Below, in pieces: positions 16,999 to 25,739 of a DNA stretch of 64,000 nt (position 1 is the stretch's first letter; every line of letters starts with the position of its first letter). The position numbers and the translations under genes were made by a program. The stretch is from Hyalangium ruber (GTDB lineage: Bacteria; Myxococcota; Myxococcia; Myxococcales; Myxococcaceae), in NCBI RefSeq assembly GCF_034259325.1, contig NZ_JAXIVS010000010.1, positions 248,001-312,000 on the forward strand, read 5' to 3'. Below the pieces are notes generated by a model. The model did no database searches and was not told where the DNA came from. It saw nothing but the letters and a program-made list of their open reading frames with translations.

Positions 16999-17242
16999 CG
17001 GACTCGCTCCTCCCTCGTTCGCCCCTTGAAACACCAGGGCCGAAAAGAACTGTTACCCGCGCCGTGCTTTTTTCATCGGGCACGCTGCCTACACGTACCT
17101 ACCCGAGAGCTCGGACACGGCGGCACACCGGCTCGCCCCGAGGGGCAGCGGTATACACGCGCCAGGTGTGAGCGAAGAAACGGGCCCGCGCGAGGCGCTC
17201 CGCTCGGGAGCTTCCTCGGGACCTCTCGCCTGCGGAACTGCA

Positions 17243-17279
17243 CTTCCCCCCGCCCTCGGTGAGCGAGGGCGGGGAGAAG
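17243..17279 (-). terminator. Long GC-rich hairpin after the CARDB gene
   Basis: A 16-bp stem with one mismatch (17243-17258 with 17264-17279; core CCCCGCCCTCG / CGAGGGCGGGG) and a five-base loop, starting eight bases past the CARDB stop on the minus strand. There is no T-run. Position and stability fit a terminator or mRNA 3'-end stabiliser. The remaining bases from 16999 to 17242 hold no gene. Confidence 0.5.
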
Positions 17280-17286
17280 TCACGAC

Positions 17287-20200
17287 TCAGGGAATGAAGG
17301 AGATGACGCGGCTGGCCTTCGTGTTGTTGCTCTCGATGAGCTCCGGCGTGTACTGCCCGGGGTCCACGATGGCGCCCATGTACCAGGCCCCCGTGTACCA
17401 AGGCGTCACGTAGAGCATCAGGTCCTGCTTCTGGCACTGCCCCGGCGCCAGCGAGCTCACCATGATGACCTCCACCGGCATGTCCTGATCGTAGATCGGC
17501 CCGCTGTACGAGAAGCGGATGTCGGTGTCATCGGAGAGCACCAGCTGCACCTCCGCGCCGCCAGGGACGGTGCCCTGGTTGCACACCGTCACCGAGGCCG
17601 CGTACTGCTGGCCCATCCGCACGCTCGTCGGAGCCGTCACCGACTGGATGATCAGGTCCGGCGCATCACCGATGCCGATGAGGGCGCTGGCCTTCGTGTT
17701 GTTGGTCTCGATGAGCTCCTGCTCGAAGTTGGCGGGATCCGCCACCACCCCCAGGTACCAACCGCCCTGCAGCCCTGACACGGGGATACTGGTGCGCACC
17801 TCCTGCGTGCTGCAATGACCCGGCTCCAGGAACAGCGAGCCCAAGAAGTCCAGCTGCAGATCCTGGCTGTAGGGCGGGGCGTTGTAGGAGAAGCGGATGT
17901 CCGTGTCCTGCGAGAGCACCAGCTGCAGATCGGTGATTCCGGGCCGGGTGCCCTGGTTGCACACGGTGTACTTCACCGTGAACGGCTCATGGGTGCGCGT
18001 GCTGGCCGGGACGAGCACCGACTGGATGATGAAGTCGGGACGTTGGCCCACTCCCACCAGCTTGCTGGCCTTCGTGTTGTTGGTCTCGATGAGCTCCTGC
18101 TCGTAGTTCTCAGCATCCACCACGGCCCCCAGGTACCAGGCCCCCTCGCGAGGAGCATGCGCGATGCCCTCCAGCTCCTGCGTGTTGCACTGGCCCGGCT
18201 CCAGCGGCCCCGAGCTGAACGGCGCCAAGGGAATGTCCTGCGTGTAGGGACTCCCGCTGTAGGAGAAGCGGATGTCCGTGTCCTCGGAGAGCACCAGCTG
18301 TCCCTCCGTGCTCCCGTACTGGGTGCCCTGGTTGCACACCGTCACCGTCACCGTGAACGGCTGGCCCGGCGCCATGCTGGCGGGCACTCCCACCGTCTGG
18401 ACGGTGTAGTCGGGGCGGTAGCCCACGCCCATGAGCGTGCTGGCCTTGGTGTTGTTGCTCTCGATGAGCTCCTCCTCGGAGTCACCCGGGTCCGCCACCG
18501 CGCCCAGGTACCAGCCCCCATCCTCGGGGGCATACACGCTGGTCTGCACCTGCTCCGTCCGGCACTGACCCGGCTCCAGCGGGCCCGAGGAGAAGGAGTT
18601 GAGCGGCATGTCCTGGTTGTACGGCGTGCCGGAGTAGGAGAAGCGGATGGTGCTGTCCTCGGAGAGCACCAGCTGCACCTCGGTGCTCCCGTACCGGGTG
18701 CCCTGGTTGCACACCGTCACCGCGGTCATGAACATCTCACCGGGCCGCGTGCTGGCCGGAGCGGTCACCGACTTGATGATGAAGTCGGCACGCTGGCCCA
18801 CGCCGAAGACCTTGCTGGCCAGCGTGTTGTTGGTCTCGAGGAACTCCTCCTGGTAGTTGCCGGGGTCAGCCACGGCCCCCAGGTACCAGGCCCCCTGCTC
18901 GGAGGCATACGCCTGGGCCTGGACCTGCTGCGTGTTGCACTGGCCCGGCTCCAGCGGCCCCGAGGAGAAGAAGGTCAGCAGTTCGTCCCGCTGCTCATAG
19001 GGAGCCCCGTTGTAGGAGAAGCGGATGGTGGTGTCCTGAGACAGCACCAACGCCAGCTCCGTATCGCCGAACCCGGTGCCCTGGTTGCACACCGTCACCG
19101 AGGCCGTGAAGTCCTGGCCCAGCTCCACGCTGGTGGGCCCGCTCACCGCCTGGATGACGAAGTCGGGGCGGAAGCCCACGCCGATGGGCTTGCTGGCCAG
19201 CGTGTTGTTGCTCTGGATGAGCTCCTCCTCGTAGTTGCTCGGATTCGCCACCGCGCCCAGGTACCAGACGCGATCCATCTCCAGGGCGGGCAGGCTGGTC
19301 TGCACCTGCTCGGTCCGGCACTGTCCGGGCTCCAGCGGCCCCGAGCCGAAGGAGGTCACCGGCCAATCCTGCCCATAGGGAGGCGCGTTGTACGAGAAGC
19401 GGATGTCGGTGTCCGCGGAGAGCACCAGCTGCACCTCGGTGTTGCCGTACTCGGTGCCCTGGTTGCACACCGTCACCGAGGCCGTGAACGACTGGTCCGG
19501 CACCACGCTGGCCGGGACGCTCACCGCCTGGATGACGTAGTCGGGACCGTGGCCCACGCCCATGAGCGCACTGGCCTTGGTGTTGTTGCTCTCGATGAGC
19601 TCCTCATGGGAGTTGCCCGGGTCCGCCACCGCGCCCAGGTACCACCCCCCGTACTGCTGGGGATGGGCGCTGGTCTGCAGCTGCTGCGTCCGGCACTGCC
19701 CAGGCTCCAGCGGCCCCGAGTAGAGGGAGCCGATCGGCATGTCCTGGTTGTAGGGAGGACCGCCATAGGAGAAGCGGATGGTGGTGTCCTCGGAGAGCAC
19801 CAGCTGCACCTCGGTGCTCCCGTACTCGGTGCCCTGGTTGCACACCGTCACCGAGGCGACGAAGTAATCGCCCGGCGCCACGCTGGCGGGGCCCGTCACC
19901 GACTGGATGACGTAGTCGGGACGGCTGCCCACACCGGTGAGCCTGCTGGCCTTGGCGTTGTTGCTCTCGATGAGCTCCTCATGAGAGCTGCTCGGGTCCG
20001 CCACCGCGCCCAGGTACCAGCCCCCCTGATGCGGGGGGAACACCCGGGTGTGAACCTGCTCGGTCCGGCACTGCCCGGGCTCCAGGGGCCCCGAATAGAA
20101 GCTGTCGATCGGCTCGTCTCGCTCATACGGAGCGCTGTCGTAGGAGAAGCGGATGGTGCTGTCCTCGGAGAGCACCAGCTGCACATCGGTGCTCCCGTAC

Positions 20201-22656
20201 TCGGTGCCCTGGTTGCACACCGTCACCGTGGCGGTGAACGTATCACCGGGATAGATGCTGGCAGGGCCCGTCACCGACTGGATGATGAAGTCGGGGCGGT
20301 AGCCCACGCCCATGAGCGTGCCGGCCTTCGTGTTGTTCTCCTTGTTGAGCTCCTGCATCACATTGAAGGGATCGAGCACGGCTCCCACGTACCCGTTGTC
20401 ATCCTCCGCCTGGGGCAGGGAGCCGTACACCACCTCGGTCTTGCACTGACCCGGCTCGAGCATTCCCATGAAGAAGGCGTCCATGGGCATGTCCTGGCTG
20501 GGGTACGGAGGTCCGTTGTAGTTGAGGCGAATCTCCGTATCCTCCGAGAACGCCAGCTGCCCGTCCGCATAGCCAGGGGCGGTGCCCTGGTTGCACGCCG
20601 TCACCGAGAAGGCGACCGACTCACCGGGCCTCGCGCTCGCTGGGTGGGTGATCGCCTGGATGATGATGTCCGGGGCATAGCCGACGCCCACCTCTTCTTC
20701 ACTGGCCTTCGCGTTGTTGGCCTCGTTGAGCTCGTACTGGTTGAGCCCCGGGTCCGCCACCGCGCCCAGGTACCAGATGCCCTCGAACGGCGCGGACATG
20801 TTGGCCCACACCTGATGCGTCCGGCACTGCCCCGCCTCCAGCGGCCCCGAATGGAAGGAGCTGAGCGGCAGGTCCTGCCCGTAGGGCATGCCGTCGTAGG
20901 CGAAGCGGATGTCGTTGTCCTGCGAGAGCACCAGCTGCACCTCGGTGCTCCCGTACTCGGTGCCCTGGTTGCACACCGTCACCGAGGCGGTGAATTCATT
21001 CCCCGGCTCCACGCTGGCGGGGCCGCTCACCGACTGGATGATGAAGTCGGGCCGGTAGCCCACGCCCATGACCTTGCTGGCCTTCGTGTTGTTGCTCTCG
21101 TTGAGCTCCCACTCGTTGCTGGCCGGATCCGCCACCGCGCCCAGGTACCAGGCCCCCTCTTGAGAAGGAGTTCCCCAGACCTGCACCGGGTGCGTCCGGC
21201 ACTGCCCGGGCTCCAGCGGCCCCGAGTACAAGGAGGTGAGCGGCAGATCCTGCTCCTCCGGCGGGCCGTTGGGGGAGAACCGAATGGTGGTGTCGCGAGA
21301 GAGCACCAGCTGCACCTCGGTGTTCCCGTACGCGGTGCCCTGGTTGCACACCGTCACCGAGGCGGTGAACTCGTAGTCGGGCCGCACGTTGGCCGGGCCG
21401 CTCACCGACTGGATGATGTAGTCCGGAGCAAGGCCCACGCCCACGAGCTTGCTGGCCTTCGTGTTGTTGGTCTCGATGATTTCCTGCTCGCTGTTGCCCG
21501 GGTCCGCCACGGCGCCCAGGTACCAGTTCCCCTCGCTCGGAGCCTGCATGGAGGCTTCCACCTCTTGCGTCCGGCACTGCCCGGACGCCAGCAGCCCGGA
21601 ATAGAAGGGCGCCAGGGGCAGATCCTGCGCCGCCGGCGGGCCGTTCGGATCGAACTGGATGGTGGTGTCCGTGGAGAGCACCAGCATCATCTCAGCGGAC
21701 CCGGTCCCAATGCCGTGGTTGCACACCGTCACCGCCGTGGTGAACGACTCGCCGGGCCGCACGTTGGCCGGGCCATTCACCGACTGGACGATGTAGTCGG
21801 TGCCGTAGCCCACGCCCACCACCTCACTCGCCTTCGTGTTGTTGGTGTCGATGAGCTCCATGGCGAAATTGCCGGGGTCCGCCACGGCCCCCACGTACCA
21901 GGCGCCCTCTTGCGGAGGTATCGCCTCGACATCCAGCCGATGGGCCCTGCACTGCCCCGGCTCCAGATACCCCGTGTTGAAGGCGTCCATCGGGAAGTCC
22001 GGCCCGGGCGTCGGAACGTCCGGGACGTAGGTGATGGTGGTGTCCGCGGAGAGCACCAGCTGCACCTCGGTGCCGCCGCCCATGGTGCCCTGGTTGCACA
22101 CCGTCACCGTGGCCGGGAAGTAGTAGGCCGGCATCACGCTCTTGGGGACGCTCACCGACTGGACCACGAAGTCCGGAGCGATTCCCACGCCGATGAGGGC
22201 TCCTGCGCGCGTGTTGTTGGCCTCGTTGGCCTCCACCGTGCTGTTGAGGGGGTCGGCGATGGCGCCCGTGTACCAGGCCCCCTCGGGCACCGAGACGTTC
22301 GTGTAGAACCGCTCCGTGAAGCACTGCCCCGCTTCCAGCCAGCCCAGGAACGCACTCCCGATGGACACGTCCAGCGTGGAGATGATCCGGTCTTGCGACA
22401 GGTACACCTCCACGTTGGTGCTCTCCGCCACCGTGCCCTGGTTGCACACGGTGACTTCCACCGGGAACGGCCCATTGGGCCAGGCACTGGGAGGACTGCT
22501 CACCTCCCGGACGACGAAGTCCGGGCCGGCAACCAATGCCTGTCGGGTCTGGTTCAGCGCCTCGGCTTCCTCCGCCGACGGTGCGCCGCAACCAACGGAC
22601 CCGAGCAACGCCGATGCCGATACGAGAAGCAGGGCTCGGTTGACTCTCTCACTCAT
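17287..22656 (-). CDS. Giant lipoprotein of 14 CARDB repeats
   Basis: A 1789-residue predicted lipoprotein (LLGSVGC, Cys23). Almost all of it is 14 tandem CARDB-type (cell-adhesion-related, Ig-like) domains of about 124 residues. Each opens PD(F/Y)(I/V)(I/V)QSV..PAS and contains the invariant TVCNQGT strand, SxDTxIRF and a closing WYLGAVADPxNxxxELIExNNTKAS. CARDB domains are extracellular beta-sandwich modules, so a surface stalk or adhesin is inferred; no catalytic or sorting domain is attached. The NNTKAS and TVCNQGT segments are nearly invariant, pointing to homogenisation by recombination. It appears monocistronic, and a conserved hairpin follows its stop. Confidence 0.88.
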   Translation of the reverse strand: MSERVNRALLLVSASALLGSVGCGAPSAEEAEALNQTRQALVAGPDFVVREVSSPPSAWPNGPFPVEVTVCNQGTVAESTNVEVYLSQDRIISTLDVSIGSAFLGWLEAGQCFTERFYTNVSVPEGAWYTGAIADPLNSTVEANEANNTRAGALIGVGIAPDFVVQSVSVPKSVMPAYYFPATVTVCNQGTMGGGTEVQLVLSADTTITYVPDVPTPGPDFPMDAFNTGYLEPGQCRAHRLDVEAIPPQEGAWYVGAVADPGNFAMELIDTNNTKASEVVGVGYGTDYIVQSVNGPANVRPGESFTTAVTVCNHGIGTGSAEMMLVLSTDTTIQFDPNGPPAAQDLPLAPFYSGLLASGQCRTQEVEASMQAPSEGNWYLGAVADPGNSEQEIIETNNTKASKLVGVGLAPDYIIQSVSGPANVRPDYEFTASVTVCNQGTAYGNTEVQLVLSRDTTIRFSPNGPPEEQDLPLTSLYSGPLEPGQCRTHPVQVWGTPSQEGAWYLGAVADPASNEWELNESNNTKASKVMGVGYRPDFIIQSVSGPASVEPGNEFTASVTVCNQGTEYGSTEVQLVLSQDNDIRFAYDGMPYGQDLPLSSFHSGPLEAGQCRTHQVWANMSAPFEGIWYLGAVADPGLNQYELNEANNAKASEEEVGVGYAPDIIIQAITHPASARPGESVAFSVTACNQGTAPGYADGQLAFSEDTEIRLNYNGPPYPSQDMPMDAFFMGMLEPGQCKTEVVYGSLPQAEDDNGYVGAVLDPFNVMQELNKENNTKAGTLMGVGYRPDFIIQSVTGPASIYPGDTFTATVTVCNQGTEYGSTDVQLVLSEDSTIRFSYDSAPYERDEPIDSFYSGPLEPGQCRTEQVHTRVFPPHQGGWYLGAVADPSSSHEELIESNNAKASRLTGVGSRPDYVIQSVTGPASVAPGDYFVASVTVCNQGTEYGSTEVQLVLSEDTTIRFSYGGPPYNQDMPIGSLYSGPLEPGQCRTQQLQTSAHPQQYGGWYLGAVADPGNSHEELIESNNTKASALMGVGHGPDYVIQAVSVPASVVPDQSFTASVTVCNQGTEYGNTEVQLVLSADTDIRFSYNAPPYGQDWPVTSFGSGPLEPGQCRTEQVQTSLPALEMDRVWYLGAVANPSNYEEELIQSNNTLASKPIGVGFRPDFVIQAVSGPTSVELGQDFTASVTVCNQGTGFGDTELALVLSQDTTIRFSYNGAPYEQRDELLTFFSSGPLEPGQCNTQQVQAQAYASEQGAWYLGAVADPGNYQEEFLETNNTLASKVFGVGQRADFIIKSVTAPASTRPGEMFMTAVTVCNQGTRYGSTEVQLVLSEDSTIRFSYSGTPYNQDMPLNSFSSGPLEPGQCRTEQVQTSVYAPEDGGWYLGAVADPGDSEEELIESNNTKASTLMGVGYRPDYTVQTVGVPASMAPGQPFTVTVTVCNQGTQYGSTEGQLVLSEDTDIRFSYSGSPYTQDIPLAPFSSGPLEPGQCNTQELEGIAHAPREGAWYLGAVVDAENYEQELIETNNTKASKLVGVGQRPDFIIQSVLVPASTRTHEPFTVKYTVCNQGTRPGITDLQLVLSQDTDIRFSYNAPPYSQDLQLDFLGSLFLEPGHCSTQEVRTSIPVSGLQGGWYLGVVADPANFEQELIETNNTKASALIGIGDAPDLIIQSVTAPTSVRMGQQYAASVTVCNQGTVPGGAEVQLVLSDDTDIRFSYSGPIYDQDMPVEVIMVSSLAPGQCQKQDLMLYVTPWYTGAWYMGAIVDPGQYTPELIESNNTKASRVISFIP
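17300..22590 (-). repeat. 14 tandem CARDB-coding repeats of about 372 bp
   Basis: The repeats are recognisable in the DNA by recurring blocks encoding TVCNQGT (CCCTGGTTGCACACCGTCAC on the plus strand) and SNNTKAS. Central copies are the most alike; the first two and the last are the most diverged. Confidence 0.85.
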
Positions 22657-22761
22657 GTGGGTATTCCCCCTCGGGATGGCTCACTCGATTCAAAGACAAA
22701 TCAAGGAGTTCTCGCGAGGGATACCCGTTTTCCAGGAGTAACTTCAAGTACTATCAAAAAT
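22657..22761 (-). promoter_or_regulatory. AT-rich leader of the CARDB gene with a long-range inverted repeat
   Basis: A 105-base gap that is far richer in A/T than its surroundings, as expected of a promoter. GGGTAT(TCC)CCCTCG at 22659-22673 and CGAGGGATACCC at 22715-22726 are complementary apart from a three-base bulge. A leader stem-loop next to the start codon could form. No confident -35/-10 pair is assigned. Confidence 0.35.
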
Positions 22762-24051
22762 TTACGCTGGCGCACGCACCATCAGTACGGGCCGCTCACC
22801 GCGTGCCATGACCTCTTGTGCCACCGAGCCCATGACAGCGCGCGCCACACCGGTGCGGCCGCGAGTGCCCATGCAGATGATGTCCACGCCATGGCGCTCG
22901 GCGGCCTGGAGGATGGTGCCCGCCACGTTGGCGCCGACCGCCACCTCCAGCTGCACCTGGCACCCGCGCTGCGCTGCCGCGCGCGGCACCCGCTGCTCGA
23001 GCTGCTGCCGGAGCGCCACGAGCTGCTCGGGCGTGGCGTGCTGCGCGACGTGGAGCAGATGGACCGTGCCGTTGGGAGGCACCAGCGCGCACGCGTAGGC
23101 GATGGCGCGGTCCGCCAGCTCCGAGAAGTCGGTCGTCACCAGCACCGAGCGCACGTGCGGCAGCTCCACCTCGGCCCCGTGTACCGCCGCCTTCACCGGC
23201 ACGCTCACCACGGACATCTTCGCCAGGCGCAGCGCGTGGTGCGACACGCTCCACAGCTTGCCCAGCGCCTGGCGCTGGTGCGTGCCCACCACCAGCAGGT
23301 CCACCTGCTCCTCGGCGGCCAGCGCCACCAGGTGGTCCGCGATTCGGCCCACGCCCACCTCCACCCGGACGCGCACGGGCTTGCCGTCCTCCGCCAGGGG
23401 CTCCAGCAGCACGGCCGCCTCGCGCTCCAGCGCCTGGCGAAGCGAGGGCGTCACCTCGCCAAAGCCCAGGGGCTGCTCCAACCCCAGGCGCATCGCCTCC
23501 TCCTGGGCCCAGAAAACACGACCGCCCACCAGCTCCACGGGGCCGACCTTGCGCAGCGCCTTTACCCAGTCGCGCGCCGCCTCGAAGGGCAGCGAGCGGT
23601 CCACGCCCAGCATCACCTTGAGCGGCCGCTGCCCGCGCACCCACGCCTCCAGCGGCGCCACGTCGCGGGCCACCAGCAGCGGCGTCGCGAGCGACTGCGC
23701 CAGCCGGTCCAGCGTACCGCCCATGCCCAGGAACGGGTTCTCGTGGCTCGGCGTCGCCGTCACCACCAGCCGGGCGCCTTGCTTGGCGGCGAACTCCTGC
23801 AGCGCCGCGGCCGGCTCGCCCGTGAGCAGCGCGCGCTCCACCTTCGCGCCCAGCTTCTCCAGCCGGCGCGCCTCATCGCCCAGCGCGCCCTCGGCCGCCT
23901 CCATCAGCGGCTTGCCGAAGGCCCTGGCGGACTCGGCCGGCAGCACGTGGACGAGCCACAGGGGCTCTCCCAGCTTCCGGGCCAGCAGGGCCGCTGACTC
24001 GCAGGCGGTGTGGGCAGCGTGAGAGAAGTTGGTGGCGCAGACGATGGGCAT
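22762..24051 (-). CDS. Triple-domain universal stress protein
   Basis: A 429-residue cytoplasmic protein made of three UspA folds (about 1-135, 140-285, 290-429), one more than the usual tandem form. Each domain has the Usp opening strand (IVCATNFS, VMLGVDRS, VLVTTDFS). The third keeps the nucleotide-binding motif G-x2-G-x9-(S/T) (GTRGRTGVARAVMGSVAQEV) and is probably ATP-binding. The first two have ATPSHENPFLGMGG- and GTHQRQALGKLW-type variants and may not bind. It starts 41 bases downstream of ldhA on the same strand, suggesting co-expression under energy or oxygen limitation. The domain number is from reading the repeats by eye. Confidence 0.88.
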   Translation of the reverse strand: MPIVCATNFSHAAHTACESAALLARKLGEPLWLVHVLPAESARAFGKPLMEAAEGALGDEARRLEKLGAKVERALLTGEPAAALQEFAAKQGARLVVTATPSHENPFLGMGGTLDRLAQSLATPLLVARDVAPLEAWVRGQRPLKVMLGVDRSLPFEAARDWVKALRKVGPVELVGGRVFWAQEEAMRLGLEQPLGFGEVTPSLRQALEREAAVLLEPLAEDGKPVRVRVEVGVGRIADHLVALAAEEQVDLLVVGTHQRQALGKLWSVSHHALRLAKMSVVSVPVKAAVHGAEVELPHVRSVLVTTDFSELADRAIAYACALVPPNGTVHLLHVAQHATPEQLVALRQQLEQRVPRAAAQRGCQVQLEVAVGANVAGTILQAAERHGVDIICMGTRGRTGVARAVMGSVAQEVMARGERPVLMVRAPA

Positions 24052-24092
24052 GGTGCCTCCGGAAACGGCGGTCGTGGAACCTGCTGGCGCTT

Positions 24093-25121
24093 CTACTCCG
24101 TTCGGGGGGGAGCGCGCAGCACTTGTCCGGCGCTCACCTCGTGAAGCAGCGGCTGGCCGCGCTCGAAAGCCTGGAGGCTGGAGAGCGTGGTGTCGGCGAT
24201 GTTGCCCAGCGCCTCGCGGGTGAGGAAGGCCTGGTGTGAGGTGACGAGCACATTGGGGAAGGTGAGCAACCGCGCCAGCACGTCGTCCTGGAGCACCTGG
24301 CCGCTCAGGTCCTGGAAGAAGATGCCCTCCTCCTCCTCATAGACGTCCAGCCCCGCCGCGCCGATGTGGCCCCGCTTGAGCGCGTCGATGAGGGCCCGGC
24401 TGTCGATGAGGGCGCCCCGGCCGGTGTTGATGATCATCACCCCACGCTTCATCTTCTCCAGCGCGGCGGCGTCCACGAGGTGGTGGGTGCCAGGCGTGAG
24501 CGGCACATGCAGGGAGATGATGTCCGCCTCGCGCAGCAGCGTCTCCAGCGGCACGTAGCGAGCGCCCAGCTCACGCTCCACCTCCGCTTCCGGCGCGGCG
24601 TCGAAGCACAGCAGCCGGCACCCGAAGCCGTGGAAGATGCGCGCCGCGGCCCGGCCAATGCGGCCAGTGCCCACCACCCCCACCGTCTTGCCGTGCAGGT
24701 CGAAGCCCACCAGCCCATCCAGGGAGAAGTTCCAGTCACGCACGCGCGCATGGGCCTGATGGATGCGGCGGTTGAGCGCCAGCACCAGCGCCACCGCGTG
24801 CTCGGCCACTGCGTAGGGCGAGTACTCGGGCACGCGCACCACCTTGAGGCCCAGCCGCGCCGCCGCCGCCAGGTCCACGTGGTTGTAGCCCGCCGAGCGC
24901 AGCGCCACGAGCCGTGTGCCGCCCGCGTGCAGCAACTCCAGCGTGGCGGCGTCCACCTTGTCGTTGACGAAGGAGCACACCGCGTCGAAGCCCTGCGCCA
25001 GCCGCGCCGTCTGCGCCGTGAGCCGGGGCTCGAAGAAGACGAGCGTGTGGCCGTAGCGGGCATTGGCCGCCTCCAGGGCCTCACGGTCGAACCGGTGGGT
25101 GTCGAAGACGGCCAGCTTCAT
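24093..25121 (-). CDS. ldhA: D-2-hydroxyacid dehydrogenase, probable D-lactate dehydrogenase
   Basis: A 342-residue NAD-dependent D-isomer-specific 2-hydroxyacid dehydrogenase. It probably reduces pyruvate to D-lactate with NADH during fermentation. The Rossmann motif GTGRIG (in VGVVGTGRIG) is present. So are the catalytic Arg/Glu/His set in INTGRGALID, GLDVYEEEEGIFF and VTSHQAFLT, and the D-LDH hallmark LRSAGYNHVDL. The VYEEEEGIFF/SHQAF pattern is closer to D-lactate dehydrogenases than to phosphoglycerate dehydrogenases. A GAGGAGGAG ribosome site precedes the ATG. It is divergent from the thioredoxin gene and upstream of the Usp gene. Confidence 0.92.
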   Translation of the reverse strand: MKLAVFDTHRFDREALEAANARYGHTLVFFEPRLTAQTARLAQGFDAVCSFVNDKVDAATLELLHAGGTRLVALRSAGYNHVDLAAAARLGLKVVRVPEYSPYAVAEHAVALVLALNRRIHQAHARVRDWNFSLDGLVGFDLHGKTVGVVGTGRIGRAAARIFHGFGCRLLCFDAAPEAEVERELGARYVPLETLLREADIISLHVPLTPGTHHLVDAAALEKMKRGVMIINTGRGALIDSRALIDALKRGHIGAAGLDVYEEEEGIFFQDLSGQVLQDDVLARLLTFPNVLVTSHQAFLTREALGNIADTTLSSLQAFERGQPLLHEVSAGQVLRAPPRTE

Positions 25122-25271
25122 GTCTCCTCCTCATTCCAAGAGGTTTTCCCAGCTTCCATCCAAGCATGTCCCCCCGGCAAGAGGGGGAGCAGGCATCTCG
25201 GGGCTCGTGTCACCCAGCATCGGGCGTCCCCACCCTAAGTCTTTATCTTCATGAGAGGCGCGGAGGTCCTC

Positions 25272-25721
25272 ATGTTTCGATGCCCAACCTGTGGAGCATT
25301 CAACCGTGTCCCTCACCCGCCCCCGGGGGGTACCCCTACGTGTGGGCGCTGCCACGGCGCGCTCGACACGTCGGGCCAACCCCAAGCGGTCGGGGGGGAG
25401 GAACTCTCGCGAGCCGTTGTCTCCTCTCCAGTTCCGGTGCTGGTGGATCTGTGGGCCCCCTGGTGTGGCCCGTGCCGAGCAGCGGCCCCGGTGTTCGACG
25501 CCGTGGGGAGAGCCCAGGCAGGCAGGCTCATCGTCCTGAAGCTGAACACGGACGAGCACCCCGAGACCGCCTCCTCGCTGGGCGTCCGAGGCATCCCCAC
25601 CTTCATCCTTTATATGGGAGGCCGTGAGGTGGCGCGCCGCAGCGGGATGATGCCCCGCGCGGAGCTGGAGCAGTGGATCCTGGATGCGCAGCAGGGAGGC
25701 TCTCCGGGCATGAGGGTGTAG
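25272..25721 (+). CDS. trxC: Thioredoxin 2-type protein with N-terminal zinc ribbon
   Basis: A 149-residue thioredoxin that reduces disulfides in cytoplasmic proteins. Cys4/Cys7 (CPTC) and Cys24/Cys27 (CGRC) form the zinc-binding extension typical of TrxC, followed by a thioredoxin fold with the active site WCGPC (Cys65, Cys68) and cis-Pro in GIPTF. ATG 25272 is preferred over ATG 25251 because GGAGG sits five bases before it and the protein then begins directly on the zinc ribbon. pncB follows after 18 bases, so the two form an operon. It could serve as electron donor for the MsrB encoded 13 kb away; that is inference. Confidence 0.93.
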   Translation: MFRCPTCGAFNRVPHPPPGGTPTCGRCHGALDTSGQPQAVGGEELSRAVVSSPVPVLVDLWAPWCGPCRAAAPVFDAVGRAQAGRLIVLKLNTDEHPETASSLGVRGIPTFILYMGGREVARRSGMMPRAELEQWILDAQQGGSPGMRV

Positions 25722-25739
25722 CGAGGGGAGGAGGACGCC

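Noticed and set aside
17815-23997. A 2060-codon open frame on the plus strand opposite the CARDB and Usp genes
   Set aside because: Long antisense frames are expected with about 70% G+C and biased third positions. The translation is Arg/His/Leu-rich with no domain and mirrors the CARDB repeats.
25122-25271. An NrtR-type operator expected before trxC-pncB
   Set aside because: I looked for TAGTGT-N7-ACAC(T/C)A here and found none.
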